Shown one piece after another: positions 17,525-27,160 of a stretch of DNA of 58,901 nt (position 1 is its first letter; each line of letters starts with the position of its first letter). The stretch comes from an uncultured Lentisphaerota bacterium (lineage in GTDB: Bacteria; Verrucomicrobiota; Lentisphaeria; Victivallales; UBA1829): assembly GCA_900320095.1 (NCBI GenBank), contig ONQZ01000006.1:1-58901 (forward strand), in the 5' to 3' direction. Made by a program: the position numbers and the translations under genes. The notes beneath the pieces are model-generated. The model made no database searches. It saw only the letters and a program-made list of their open reading frames with translations, and had not been told where the DNA came from.

Positions 17525-18133
17525 ATGGATACCAACGAAATCCTGGTGCTGACCGTGGGGGCGATCCTCGTGAACAACGTGGTGCTCTCGCGCATCCTCG
17601 GCATCTGTCCGTTCCTCGGCGTCTCCAAGCGCATCGAAACCGCGCTCGGCATGTCCGGGGCCGTCATCTTCGTGATGACGCTCGCTTCGTTCGTCACCGC
17701 GCTGTTCAACAGGTTCCTGGTCACGCAGACCTTCACGATCAACGGCACGGAGGTCGACCTCTCGTTCACGCGCATCCTGCTCTTCATCGTGGTCATCGCG
17801 GCGCTCGTCCAGATCGTCGAGATCCTGCTGAAGAAGTTCAGCCCCTCCCTCTACGTCTCGCTCGGCATCTACCTGCCGCTCATCACGACCAACTGCGCCG
17901 TGCTGGGCGCGGCGGAACTGAACGCCGACGCGTCGCGCGGGCTCATCTCCTCGACCGTGTTCGGGTTCAGCACCGGCGTCGGCTTCGGCCTCGCGCTCCT
18001 GCTCTTCGCCAGCATCCGCGAACGCCTCGCCATCGCCCGCATCCCGAAGGCGATGGAAGGCACCGCGATCGCGCTCGTGACCGCCGGCATCCTCGCCATG
18101 GCGTTCATGGGCTTCTCCGGACTGGTCAAATAA
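17525..18133 (+). CDS. rnfA: Rnf complex subunit A
   Basis: This 202-residue membrane protein has about six helices, including ILVLTVGAILVNNVVLSRIL, VIFVMTLASFVTALFN, and LIALVT-type C-terminal spans. The conserved SRILGICPFLGVSKR carries a Cys, and YLPLITTNCAVLGAA carries the second; in Rnf complexes these Cys help hold an intramembrane iron-sulfur cluster with RnfE. Rnf couples ferredoxin:NAD oxidoreduction to Na+ or H+ transport. It is the first gene of a complete rnfABCDGE set in the order seen in gammaproteobacteria. Confidence 0.96.
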   Translation: MDTNEILVLTVGAILVNNVVLSRILGICPFLGVSKRIETALGMSGAVIFVMTLASFVTALFNRFLVTQTFTINGTEVDLSFTRILLFIVVIAALVQIVEILLKKFSPSLYVSLGIYLPLITTNCAVLGAAELNADASRGLISSTVFGFSTGVGFGLALLLFASIRERLAIARIPKAMEGTAIALVTAGILAMAFMGFSGLVK

Positions 18134-18148
18134 GGGGGCGCGGCAATC

Positions 18149-19027
18149 ATGTTGATCACAATTCTCGTTTCGGCGGGCGTGGTCGCCGCCGTCGGGCTCA
18201 TCCTCGGCGCGCTCATCGGCTTCACCGCCAAGAAATTCGAAGTCCAGACCGACCCGAAGATCGAGGCGGTCCAGGAACTCCTCCCCGGCGCGAACTGCGG
18301 CGGCTGCGGCTATGCCGGATGCGCCGACTTCGCCAGCGCCATCGTCACGAAGGGCGCCGATCCCTCCGGATGCTCCGCCTGCTCCGACGCCATGCTCGCG
18401 AAGATCGCCGAAGTCACCGGCAAGGCCGCCGGAAAGAAAGAGAAGATGACCGCGGTCGTCTTCTGCTCCGGCAGCTTCTCGCGCTCCGCGCGCGCCGCCG
18501 ACTACAACGGCATCCTCGACTGCCGGTCCGCCTCCATCGTGGCGGGCGGCGGCGGAAAAGCCTGCCGTTTCGGCTGCCTCGGCTACGGCTCCTGCGCCCG
18601 TGCGTGTCCGTTCGGCGCGATCGAGATCCGCGACGGCCTCGCGGTCGTCCATCCCGAACTCTGCCGCGCCTGCGGCAAGTGCGTGAACGTCTGCCCGCGC
18701 AAGCTGATCCGCCTGGTCCCGGCCTCCGCGCCGATCCACGTCTACTGCAACTCCCTCGAAAAACCCGCGAAGCGCCGCAAATTCTGCAAGAATCCGTGCC
18801 TGGCCTGCAAGAAGTGCATCCGCACCGACGAGAACCACATGCAGATGCAGGCCGGCCTCGTCCGCGTGAACTACTCCAACCCGCCCGAAGCCTCTTTCGT
18901 CGAACAGGTCAAATGCCCCACCGGCGCGCTTCAGGTAGAAGAAATCCACCGCAAGATCGCGGCGCTCAAGCCCGTTGAACCCGCGCCGAAAGCCGCGCCC
19001 GCACCGAAAAAGGAGGAGTCCAAATGA
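18149..19027 (+). CDS. rnfB: Rnf complex subunit B (ferredoxin-type iron-sulfur protein)
   Basis: The 292-residue protein has an N-terminal membrane anchor (LVSAGVVAAVGLILGALIGF). A [4Fe-4S] site follows in GANCGGCGYAGC...PSGC. Two ferredoxin-type clusters are then visible: CRFGCLGYGSCARACP and CRACGKCVNVCP. A further Cys group, KFCKNPCLACKKC with a later CPTGAL, indicates extra clusters. RnfB passes electrons from ferredoxin into the complex. An Ala/Pro/Lys tail ends the protein. Its stop overlaps the rnfC start (ATGA). Confidence 0.95.
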   Translation: MLITILVSAGVVAAVGLILGALIGFTAKKFEVQTDPKIEAVQELLPGANCGGCGYAGCADFASAIVTKGADPSGCSACSDAMLAKIAEVTGKAAGKKEKMTAVVFCSGSFSRSARAADYNGILDCRSASIVAGGGGKACRFGCLGYGSCARACPFGAIEIRDGLAVVHPELCRACGKCVNVCPRKLIRLVPASAPIHVYCNSLEKPAKRRKFCKNPCLACKKCIRTDENHMQMQAGLVRVNYSNPPEASFVEQVKCPTGALQVEEIHRKIAALKPVEPAPKAAPAPKKEESK

Positions 19028-20370
19028 ACAGTCCGATCCGCACCTGGCGTTTCCACGGCGGCGTGCATCCCGCCGACGGCAAAGCGCTTTCCAACTCCGT
19101 CCCCGCGCAGCGCGCCCCGCTCCTCGAACGCTACACGGTCGCCATCCAGCAGAACATCGGCGCGCCTCCGAAGCCCGTCGTCCAGAAGGGCGACACGGTG
19201 AAGAAGGGCCAGCTCATCGCCGAGCCCGGCGGATTCGTCTCCGCCCCGGTCCACGCGCCCACCAGCGGCACGGTCGGCGACATCGTCGAAGTCCCCGGCG
19301 CCAACGGCGGCGCGATCCCGGCCATCGAGATCATCTCCGACGGCAAGGACGAATGGGGCTCCGGCCTCGACCCGATCCCGAACTGGAAGAACACCGACCG
19401 CGAGATCCTCAAGAAGCGCATCGCGGACGCCGGCATCGTCGGCATGGGCGGCGCGGCGTTCCCGACCCACGTAAAGCTCTCGCCCCCGCCCGAAAAGGTC
19501 ATCGACACGCTCATCCTGAACGGAGCGGAATGCGAACCCTACCTCACCGCCGACCACCGCCTCATGCTCGAACGCACCGAAGCGGTCCTCGAGGGCGCCG
19601 CCATCGCCGCGAAGATTCTCCGCGTCGACCGCGTCTTCCTTGGCATCGAGGAGAACAAGCCGGACGCCATCGCCGCGCTCAACGAAAAGGCGGGACAGTA
19701 CGGCGTGACCGTCGTGCCGCTCCACGTCCGCTATCCGCAGGGCGGCGAAAAACAGCTCATCTACGCCCTCACCGGACGCTCCGTCGCCACCGGCGGCCTC
19801 CCCATGGACGTCGGCTGCGTGGTGCAGAACGTCGGTTCCTGCGCCGCCATCCGCGACGCCGTGGTCGAGGGCCATCCGCTGATCGAACGCTACACCACGG
19901 TCACCGGCACCCCGGTCGCCAACCCCGGCACCTGGATCCTCCGCTTCGGCACGACCGTCGAACAGGCGCTGACCTTCGCGGGCGGCGTGAAGGCGCGCGC
20001 GGCGAAAGTCATCATGGGCGGCCCGATGATGGGATTCGCCCAGACCTCGCTCGGCGTCACGGTCACCAAGAACTCCTCCGGCATCCTCCTGCTCCAGTGG
20101 AAGGAGACCGCGGAATACACCTCCAACCCGTGCATCCGCTGCGGACGCTGCGTCCGCGCATGCCCCATGAAACTTCTTCCCGGCCCCGTCAGCGTCATGG
20201 TCGAAAGCGAAAACTACGACGAAGCCGAAAAGAACTACGTCATGGACTGCATGGAGTGCGGCGTCTGCACCTTTGTCTGCCCGGCGAAACGCCCCCTCGT
20301 CCAGCATTTCCGCAGGGCAAAGGCGGAGATCAACGCCAAGCGCCGCGCCGCGAAAGCAAAACAAGCCTAA
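19024..20370 (+). CDS. rnfC: Rnf complex subunit C (NADH-binding)
   Basis: The 448-residue cytoplasmic-face subunit carries the NADH/FMN-binding segment GMGGAAFPTHVKL and LILNGAECEPYLTADHRL. Two [4Fe-4S] motifs follow: CIRCGRCVRACPMKLLP and CMECGVCTFVCPAKRPL. This is the site where NAD+ is reduced in the forward reaction. The N-terminal HxGGVHPADGK segment, here RFHGGVHPADGKALS, is typical. The gene overlaps rnfB by 4 bases. Confidence 0.96.
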   Translation: MNSPIRTWRFHGGVHPADGKALSNSVPAQRAPLLERYTVAIQQNIGAPPKPVVQKGDTVKKGQLIAEPGGFVSAPVHAPTSGTVGDIVEVPGANGGAIPAIEIISDGKDEWGSGLDPIPNWKNTDREILKKRIADAGIVGMGGAAFPTHVKLSPPPEKVIDTLILNGAECEPYLTADHRLMLERTEAVLEGAAIAAKILRVDRVFLGIEENKPDAIAALNEKAGQYGVTVVPLHVRYPQGGEKQLIYALTGRSVATGGLPMDVGCVVQNVGSCAAIRDAVVEGHPLIERYTTVTGTPVANPGTWILRFGTTVEQALTFAGGVKARAAKVIMGGPMMGFAQTSLGVTVTKNSSGILLLQWKETAEYTSNPCIRCGRCVRACPMKLLPGPVSVMVESENYDEAEKNYVMDCMECGVCTFVCPAKRPLVQHFRRAKAEINAKRRAAKAKQA

Positions 20371-20391
20371 ATCCCGGAGCTGTTCCCTACT

Positions 20392-21444
20392 ATGAGTGAA
20401 GAAATCGAAAAAAACAACATCGCTCTCCCCGAGCCCGGTTCGCTCGTGCTGAGCACTTCGCCTCACGTTCAGGACGGCGACAGCATCGCACGCATCATGG
20501 CGAAGGTGCTGATTTGCCTCCTCCCCGCCGTCGCGGCGTCCATCTGGTTCTTCCGTTTTGACGCCGTCCGCATCCTCGTCTACTGCGCCTCGTTCTGCAT
20601 CTTCGCCGAATACGGCTGGACGCTCGCCACCCGGCAGGCCGCCACCATCGGCGATTACAGCGCGCTCGTCACGGGCGTGATCCTGGCGCTGAACCTCCCG
20701 CCCGGAGCACCCTGGTGGCTCTGCCTCATCGGCAGCGTCTTCGCGATCATTGTCGTGAAGGAACTCTTCGGCGGGCTCGGACAGAACCCGTTCAACCCCG
20801 CCGCCGCGGCGCGCGTGGCGCTGCTGGTCGGTTTCGCCGGCCCCATGACCCAGTGGGCGGCCCCCGCGACCGGGTCCCTGGTCTCCGGCGCGACCCCGCT
20901 CGGCGCGATCCACGCGGTGCAGGGCTCCGCTGACGCCATGGCGCAGCTCGGCGCGCCCGACAACCTGATGAAGCTGTTCCTCGGCAACGTCGGCGGCTCC
21001 ATCGGCGAGACCTCCGCGCTCGCGATCCTCATCGGCGGACTCGGCCTCATGGCGTTCCGCCTCATCAAATGGCAGATCCCGCTCGCCATGATCGCCACGA
21101 TCTTCGTTTTCACGGGCATCGTGCACCTGGCGGCCCCCGGCCTGACCCCGGGCCCGCTCTACCACATCCTCAGCGGCGGCGTCATGATCGGCGCGTTCTT
21201 CATGGCCACCGACATGGTGACCTCGCCCATCACTCCCCTCGGAGCGCTTGTTTTCGGCGGCGTCATCGGCGTCCTGACCTGCATCATCCGCATCTGGGGC
21301 GCGTATCCCGAGGGCGTCAGCTTCTCCATCGTGATCGCGAACGCCCTGGTCCCGCTGATCGACCGCATGTGCTACATCCGGCCCTTCGGCTGGCACTCCC
21401 ACAGCGTCTCCGCGCTCAACATCAGAAGGGGTGAGATCAAATGA
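20392..21444 (+). CDS. rnfD: Rnf complex subunit D (membrane flavoprotein)
   Basis: The 350-residue protein has many membrane helices. The covalent FMN-attachment motif is VSGATPLGAIH, with Thr as acceptor; the NQR/RNF family motif is S-G-A-T. Other family blocks are GLGQNPFNPAAAARVALLVG and FFMATDMVTSPITPLGALVFG. The end overlaps rnfG by 4 bases (ATGA). An N-terminal cytoplasmic segment of about 45 residues precedes the first helix. Confidence 0.96.
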   Translation: MSEEIEKNNIALPEPGSLVLSTSPHVQDGDSIARIMAKVLICLLPAVAASIWFFRFDAVRILVYCASFCIFAEYGWTLATRQAATIGDYSALVTGVILALNLPPGAPWWLCLIGSVFAIIVVKELFGGLGQNPFNPAAAARVALLVGFAGPMTQWAAPATGSLVSGATPLGAIHAVQGSADAMAQLGAPDNLMKLFLGNVGGSIGETSALAILIGGLGLMAFRLIKWQIPLAMIATIFVFTGIVHLAAPGLTPGPLYHILSGGVMIGAFFMATDMVTSPITPLGALVFGGVIGVLTCIIRIWGAYPEGVSFSIVIANALVPLIDRMCYIRPFGWHSHSVSALNIRRGEIK

Positions 21445-22106
21445 AAGACATGACAAAAGCATCCAATCCGTTCTATCTGGCGTTCTTCCTGCTCGTTGTC
21501 TGCGGCGTCTCCACGCTCGTCATGGCCGTCACCGCCGTGAAGACCGACGCCCCCATCAGGGCCGCCCAGGCGAAAGAGACCGCCGACAGCCTCAAAATGA
21601 TCCTTCCGCCGTTCGACAACGATCCGGCGGCCGAAGCGATCGATATCACCTCGCCCGACGGCGAACCGGTCAAGCTCTACACCGCCAAGAACGGCGGCCT
21701 CGTGGTCGGCTACGCGGCAGAAGCCGCCGCTTCCGGTTTCGGCGGCAAAGTCGCGGGCATCGTCAGCTTCAAGCCGGACGGGACCATCGACACTGTGATC
21801 ATCAAGTCCGGCCACGCCGAGACCCCCGGCATCGGCACGAAAGTGACCGACCGTTCCGTCAAACGCACCATCTCCGACGTCGTCAAGGGCGTGAAGCCCG
21901 ACACCTCGAAGCTCCCGCCGAACGCCGCGCTGGATTCCTACTCCGGCGTGAAGCCCGGCGACGCAAAATGGACCAAGGAAAAGGACGCCGTCCACTTCGT
22001 TTCCGGCGCGACCTATTCCTCGAACGCCGTCTGCGATCTCGTCTGGTACGCCGCGACCGCGGTCCGCGCGCACCTCGCGGCCGCTGAAAAGAAGGAGGCT
22101 AACTGA
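21441..22106 (+). CDS. rnfG: Rnf complex subunit G (FMN-binding)
   Basis: The 221-residue protein has one N-terminal membrane helix (YLAFFLLVVCGVSTLVMAVT) and an extracytoplasmic FMN-binding domain. The flavin attachment motif is VSGATYSSNAVCD near the C-terminus. The mid-protein block HAETPGIGTKVTD is also typical. Length matches the family. Rnf subunits G and D carry covalent flavins that transfer electrons across the membrane. Confidence 0.95.
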   Translation: MKDMTKASNPFYLAFFLLVVCGVSTLVMAVTAVKTDAPIRAAQAKETADSLKMILPPFDNDPAAEAIDITSPDGEPVKLYTAKNGGLVVGYAAEAAASGFGGKVAGIVSFKPDGTIDTVIIKSGHAETPGIGTKVTDRSVKRTISDVVKGVKPDTSKLPPNAALDSYSGVKPGDAKWTKEKDAVHFVSGATYSSNAVCDLVWYAATAVRAHLAAAEKKEAN

Positions 22107-22108
22107 TC

Positions 22109-22795
22109 ATGAGCATCTTCAAAGAATTTACGAAGGGGTTCTGGAAAGAAAACCCGGTCCTCGTGCTCGTCCTGGGCATGTGCCCCACGCTCGCCACGTC
22201 CTCCGACGCGGTGAAGGGCCTCGCCATGGGCCTCGCCACCACGTTCGTGCTGATGGGCAGCAACCTGGTGATCTCGGTCATCCGCAAGCTCGTCCCCGGC
22301 AAGATCCGCATCCCGTGCTACATCGTGGTCATCGCCACGTTCGTGACCGTCGTGAAGCTCCTCATGCAGGCGTTCGCACCTGAGGCATACCAGACGCTCG
22401 GCATCTTCCTGCCGCTGATCGTCGTGAACTGCATCGTGCTCGGCCGCGCCGAGGCATTCGCCTCGAAGAACGGCCTGCTGGCGTCCGCCGCCGACGGTCT
22501 CGGCATGGGCCTCGGCTTCACGTTCGTGCTCGTCTGCCTCGGCTGCATCCGCGAATTCCTCGCCGCCGGAACACTCTTCGGCATCAGCATGCAGTGCTGG
22601 GACAACGGCTTCGCCATCATGGGGCAGGCCCCCGGCGGATTCATCCTCCTCGGCCTCATCCTCGCCGGCATGAACCTCCTGAACATGCGCAAGGCGAAGA
22701 AGGCCGGCATCAAGTACGAACCGCCCGCCGAGTTCGACTGCCGCCACTGCTCCATCTGCAAGCTCAGCACCGAAGAACCCGTCAAAACGAAATAA
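22109..22795 (+). CDS. rnfE: Rnf complex subunit E, with an extra C-terminal cysteine cluster
   Basis: The 228-residue membrane protein is paired with RnfA in fold. It has NPVLVLVLGMCPTLATSSDA and YQTLGIFLPLIVVNCIVLGRAEAF (quoted as YQTLGIFLPLIVVNC), each with a conserved Cys. After the last helix it carries a polar tail with the motif C-R-H-C-S-I-C near residues 213-219. I do not recall such a tail in well-studied RnfE proteins. AAGGAGG lies 8 bases before the ATG. It completes the rnf set. Confidence 0.94.
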   Translation: MSIFKEFTKGFWKENPVLVLVLGMCPTLATSSDAVKGLAMGLATTFVLMGSNLVISVIRKLVPGKIRIPCYIVVIATFVTVVKLLMQAFAPEAYQTLGIFLPLIVVNCIVLGRAEAFASKNGLLASAADGLGMGLGFTFVLVCLGCIREFLAAGTLFGISMQCWDNGFAIMGQAPGGFILLGLILAGMNLLNMRKAKKAGIKYEPPAEFDCRHCSICKLSTEEPVKTK

Positions 22796-22801
22796 ACTTC
22801 C

Positions 22802-24832
22802 GTGATCTTACCGGTCGTCGACCATGAACTGAAAGAGGTCACTCTTTCGGACGCTCTCCCGCGCACCGCCGCCTTCTTCTCCGAGGACACCCCTCTGAAG
22901 CGGGCGGAGGAGTACGGCGGACGCCCCTACGAACGCCGCGAACAGCAGACGGAGATGGCATGCGCCGTCGCCGAGGCGTTCCAGAACGGGCGCAACCTCA
23001 TGGTCGAGGCCCCGACCGGCGTCGGCAAGAGCTTCGCGTACCTCGTCCCGGCGATCTACCACGCGAAGGCGATGCACCAGTGCGTGCTGATCACCACGGA
23101 GACCATCAATCTCCAGGAACAGCTCGCGAAGAAGGATCTGCCGCTGCTGCAGGACCTCCTGGACGTCGAATTCACATTCGCCATCGCCAAGGGCCGCAGC
23201 AATTATCTCTGCAAACGCCGTCTCGCGCTCGCCGCGGGCAGCCACCGCGACGAGATACTCCCCGCGGACGCCCCGGTCAACGAGCTCCAGAACCTCATGG
23301 ACTGGAGCCGCACCACGCACGACGGCACGCTCTCCGACGTCCCGTTCCGCGTGAACCCCCACCTCTGGAACAGCGTCTGCTGCGAGACAAGCACCTGCCT
23401 CGGCCCGAAGTGCCAGAACTTCCATTCGTGTTTCTACTGGCGCGCCCGGCATTCGTGGGACAAGGCCGACCTGCTCATCACCAACCACGCGCTCTTCTTC
23501 ACCAACCTGAAGATCAGCCGCATCGAGGAGCAGGAGAACTGCCCCCTGCCCGAACACTGCGCCATCGTGTTCGACGAAGCGCACACGCTGGAAGACAACG
23601 CCGCGAACCACCTCGGGCTCCACATCTATTCCTCCGCCGTGCGCGGCACCCTGAACCGCCTGTTCAATCCGGTCAGCGGGCGCGGACTCCTGATGAAGCC
23701 CGGCGAGGACTCCATGCAGGTCCGCAACAGCATCGCGAACGCCCACGAGGCGCTGACCGACTTCTTCGCGCAGTTCGATGAAACGCTCGACAAGTCGCCG
23801 GAGCAGACATTCCGCCTCTCGCAGCCGGGACGCTTCCGCGACCTAGTCTCCGACAACATTCTCGACGTCGAGACCATCGCGCGGACCTACGCGGACAACC
23901 AGGACGATTCCGGATTCAGGCTCGAACTGGAGGCCCAGCTCGAACACTGCACATCCTACCGCGAAGAACTGAACCTCTTCCTGAACATGTCCCTGCCCGA
24001 CCAGGTCTACTGGGTCGAAGGACACAAGTCCGGGTTCACACGCACGCGCCAGACCGAGCTCGCCTCCGCGCCGCTCAACGTCGCCGATCTTCTCCGCGAC
24101 CTGCTGTTCGACTCCGGCAAGCCCGTCATCCTCACCAGCGCCACGCTCGCCGTGCACGGCTCCCTCGCCTACTACGCCCGGCGCGTCGGATTCCGCGGTG
24201 GCGACGGCCTCATCCTCGACTCGCCATTCGACTACATGAAACAGGTCCGCCTGTACCTCACGAAGGACATGCCGCAGCCGAGCGAACGCAACTTCAACGA
24301 GGAGGCGGCGGAAAAGATACGGATGTTCGTGGAGAAGACCAACGGCAGCGCGTTCGTACTTTTCACGAGCTACAACATGCTCAAATACTGTTCGGACAAG
24401 CTCTCGCGCGGCTTCATTTCGAAAGGCATCAATCTGCTGGTCCACGGTGAATCCCTCTCCCGCTCCGCCATGATCTCCGAGTTCAAAAAGGTCAAATCCT
24501 CGGTCATCTTCGGCGCGACGAGCTTCTGGACCGGCGTCGACGTCCCCGGCGACGCCCTCAGCAACGTCATCATCACCAAACTCCCGTTCGCCGTCCCCAC
24601 GCACCCGCTCATCCAGGCGCGCTGCGAACGCATCCAGCGCCTCGGCGGCAACCCGTTCGGCGACTACTCGATCCCGGACGCCGTGCTGAAGTTCCGCCAG
24701 GGCATCGGCCGCCTCATCCGGAGCAAGACCGACACCGGCATCATCGTCGTGCTTGATCCGCGCATCATGACAAAGAGCTACGGCAAGTCCTTCCTCGAAT
24801 CCATCCCCGAGTGTCCCATCGAACACTTCTGA
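22802..24832 (+). CDS. DinG-type ATP-dependent DNA helicase with Fe-S domain
   Basis: This 676-residue superfamily 2 (XPD/DinG-like) helicase has Walker A VEAPTGVGKSFAYLVP, DEAH box VFDEAHTLEDNAANH and TTETINLQEQL. A cluster-binding region has Cys in NYLCKRR, VCCETSTCLGPKC and NFHSCFYWRAR. C-terminal motifs are ILTSATLAVHG, ATSFWTGVDVPGDALSNVII and QGIGRLIRSKTD. DinG proteins unwind 5'-tailed DNA, D-loops and R-loops. The start is GTG 6 bases after rnfE with a poor ribosome site, so it probably depends on translational coupling. An alternative start further inside is possible. Its link to Rnf is positional only. Confidence 0.9.
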   Translation: MILPVVDHELKEVTLSDALPRTAAFFSEDTPLKRAEEYGGRPYERREQQTEMACAVAEAFQNGRNLMVEAPTGVGKSFAYLVPAIYHAKAMHQCVLITTETINLQEQLAKKDLPLLQDLLDVEFTFAIAKGRSNYLCKRRLALAAGSHRDEILPADAPVNELQNLMDWSRTTHDGTLSDVPFRVNPHLWNSVCCETSTCLGPKCQNFHSCFYWRARHSWDKADLLITNHALFFTNLKISRIEEQENCPLPEHCAIVFDEAHTLEDNAANHLGLHIYSSAVRGTLNRLFNPVSGRGLLMKPGEDSMQVRNSIANAHEALTDFFAQFDETLDKSPEQTFRLSQPGRFRDLVSDNILDVETIARTYADNQDDSGFRLELEAQLEHCTSYREELNLFLNMSLPDQVYWVEGHKSGFTRTRQTELASAPLNVADLLRDLLFDSGKPVILTSATLAVHGSLAYYARRVGFRGGDGLILDSPFDYMKQVRLYLTKDMPQPSERNFNEEAAEKIRMFVEKTNGSAFVLFTSYNMLKYCSDKLSRGFISKGINLLVHGESLSRSAMISEFKKVKSSVIFGATSFWTGVDVPGDALSNVIITKLPFAVPTHPLIQARCERIQRLGGNPFGDYSIPDAVLKFRQGIGRLIRSKTDTGIIVVLDPRIMTKSYGKSFLESIPECPIEHF

Positions 24833-24892
24833 TCCGCCGCGTTTCCTTTTCGCGGACACGGACGATTCCGCCTGTTTTTTTGCCGCGATCAT

Positions 24893-24921
24893 TTGCCATA
24901 CGCCGTTTCACGCGCTATATT
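24893..24921 (+). promoter_or_regulatory. Promoter of the GH35 gene
   Basis: TTGCCA (24893-24898), 17 bases, TATATT (24916-24921), 46 bases before the ATG. Confidence 0.75.
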
Positions 24922-24967
24922 ATGCGGAAACGACATATCATATTTTGTTTCAGACAGGAGCCAGCCC

Positions 24968-27142
24968 ATGAAACCCCACCTGACAGGAGCGCTTCTTATG
25001 ACCGCCGCAGTCTTCTCCGCCGCCGATTCCGGACTCTTCGCCCAGTCCGCCGAACCCGCGGACGCGCCCGCGCAAATCCGCTGCACGTTCCAGCCGTACG
25101 CCAGGCCGGAAATCCTCACGGACCACCTCAATCTCGGCGGGAAGAATCCGTCCGGCGGCGAGATCGGCATCAACAGCCTGTACCTCACGCGCGACGGCAA
25201 GCCGTGGATCCCGGTCATGGGCGAACTGCATTTCTCCCGCGTCCCGCGCGACCAGTGGCCCGCCGAGCTCGCGAAACTCAAAGCGAGCGGCGTCAATGTC
25301 GTCTCAACCTATCTTTTCTGGATCCACCACGAGGAAGTCGAGGGCGAGCTCAGCTTCTCCGGCAACCTCTCCATCCGCGATTTCGTGCTGGAGGCGCAGA
25401 AACAGGGCCTCGAGGTCGTGGTGCGTCCCGGACCGTGGGCGCACGGCGAGTGCCGCAACGGCGGTTTCCCAGACTGGCTCATGAAAAAGCCGTTCCGGCT
25501 CCGCGCGAACAACGACGGGTATCTCGCCGAGGTGCGCCGCTGGTTCGGCGCGATCGGAAAAGAGCTCAAGGGGCTCTTCTACACCGACGGCGGCCCGATC
25601 ATCGGGCTCCAGCTCGAAAACGAGCTCACCGGCAACGCTGCCCACCTCGATACGCTCCGCACGATCGCGATCGAATCCGGCATGAACCCGCCGCTCTTCA
25701 CTGCCACTGGATGGAACGCCGCCGAGGGCGCACGGGTCCCGTCCACCGGTATCCTCCCGGTCTTCGGCTGCTACTGTGACGCGCCGTGGAACAACGGCAC
25801 GCGTCCGCTCCCGCCCTCTCCTCATTTCTTCTTCAACCGGATGCGCAACGACACCGCCATTGGGGCGGACCTGATGCCGACCATCCGCACCGGACGCGAC
25901 GGCTGGCGGCTGCCCTACGAACGCTATCCCTTCGCGACCTGCGAGATCGGCGGCGGACTCGAAAGCACCCATCACCGACGATACATCATCCAGCCGTTCG
26001 ACGTTTACGCGCCCGCGCTCATCAAGGTCGGAAGCGGCTGCAATCTGCCCGGCTACTACATGTACCACGGCGGCACGAACCCCGTCGGCAGGCTCTCGAC
26101 GTTCCAGGAATCGAAGGCGTCCGGCTACCCGAACGACGTCCCGATGCTGTCCTACGACTTCCAGGCGCCCGTCTCGGAGTACGGCGAAATCCGCCCCTCC
26201 TACCGGCTCCTGAACCTGATGCACCTTTTCCTGGAGGACTTTGGCGACAGGCTCGCCCCGATGCCAGCGTTCGACTCCACGGTCCCGGTGAAGCGCGACG
26301 ACACGACGACCGTCCGCGCGGGACTCCGCACCGACGGCAAATCCGGGTTCGTCTTCGTTAACCATTATCAGCGGCGCTCGAAGCTCGCCGACCTGAAAAA
26401 TGTCGTGTTCGACACCGGTTCGGTCGTCTTCCCGGCCATCGACGTCGTCGGCGACATCGCGTTCTTCCTGCCGTTCAACATGGACCTGAACGGCGAGATG
26501 CTGGAATACGCCACGGCGCAGCCGCTCTGCCGCATGGGCGGCACGTTCTTCTTCGCGGCCATCCCCGGCGTCAAGCCCGAATTCAGGTTCGCGGACGGCA
26601 CATTGGAGAAAGGTGCGGATTTCAGGCACGGGAAAGCACGGATCGTCACGCTCGACTGGGACGACGCGCTCGGATTGCGGCGTCTCGGCGGCGAACTGTA
26701 TGATTCGCGCGACTGCGACCTGATCCGCGTAGAGGGCGAAAGCCCCGCCGTGCGTCCGGTCCAGCCCGGCGAATACAACTGCAAAAAGTGGGACGGCGAC
26801 AAGTTTGTTTCCGTCCGCCTCGGTTCGCCCTCGGAAAAACCGGCGCTCAGGATCACCGATCTGGACAAAGCGCCGTTCGAACTTCCGGAGATGTTCGCCG
26901 CCGAACTCAAACTGGGCGGCGTGCGTCCGCTGGTCTGGAAGAAACTGGAAGTGACCGGAAACGACGGCTTCGTCGAGCTGGATTTCAAGTACGACGTCGC
27001 GCAGGTCTACGCCGACGGCAAGCTCGTGGCGGACCAGTACGACTGCGGATTCCCGTGGCGGCTTCCGGCGTCGCTCCTGAACGGGAAGGAATGCTACCTC
27101 GTCATGTCGCCGCGTTACGACCGGGTTTACAGGGAAGACTGA
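24968..27142 (+). CDS. Secreted GH35 family glycoside hydrolase (beta-galactosidase-like)
   Basis: This 724-residue protein has a signal peptide (cleavage near LFAQSA). The GH35 (beta/alpha)8 barrel starts at about residue 60: GELHFSRVPRDQWP, VVSTYLFWIHHEEVEG and VVRPGPWAHGECRNGGFPDW. The likely acid/base is Glu219 in QLENEL and the likely nucleophile Glu326 in FATCEIGGG. A beta-rich C-terminal part follows. GH35 enzymes remove terminal beta-galactose from plant or host glycans; exact linkage is unknown. AGGAG precedes ATG 24968; the in-frame extension upstream covers the promoter and is rejected. No transporter or regulator accompanies it. Confidence 0.88.
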   Translation: MKPHLTGALLMTAAVFSAADSGLFAQSAEPADAPAQIRCTFQPYARPEILTDHLNLGGKNPSGGEIGINSLYLTRDGKPWIPVMGELHFSRVPRDQWPAELAKLKASGVNVVSTYLFWIHHEEVEGELSFSGNLSIRDFVLEAQKQGLEVVVRPGPWAHGECRNGGFPDWLMKKPFRLRANNDGYLAEVRRWFGAIGKELKGLFYTDGGPIIGLQLENELTGNAAHLDTLRTIAIESGMNPPLFTATGWNAAEGARVPSTGILPVFGCYCDAPWNNGTRPLPPSPHFFFNRMRNDTAIGADLMPTIRTGRDGWRLPYERYPFATCEIGGGLESTHHRRYIIQPFDVYAPALIKVGSGCNLPGYYMYHGGTNPVGRLSTFQESKASGYPNDVPMLSYDFQAPVSEYGEIRPSYRLLNLMHLFLEDFGDRLAPMPAFDSTVPVKRDDTTTVRAGLRTDGKSGFVFVNHYQRRSKLADLKNVVFDTGSVVFPAIDVVGDIAFFLPFNMDLNGEMLEYATAQPLCRMGGTFFFAAIPGVKPEFRFADGTLEKGADFRHGKARIVTLDWDDALGLRRLGGELYDSRDCDLIRVEGESPAVRPVQPGEYNCKKWDGDKFVSVRLGSPSEKPALRITDLDKAPFELPEMFAAELKLGGVRPLVWKKLEVTGNDGFVELDFKYDVAQVYADGKLVADQYDCGFPWRLPASLLNGKECYLVMSPRYDRVYRED

Positions 27143-27160
27143 GCGAAGATTCCGCCAAAC

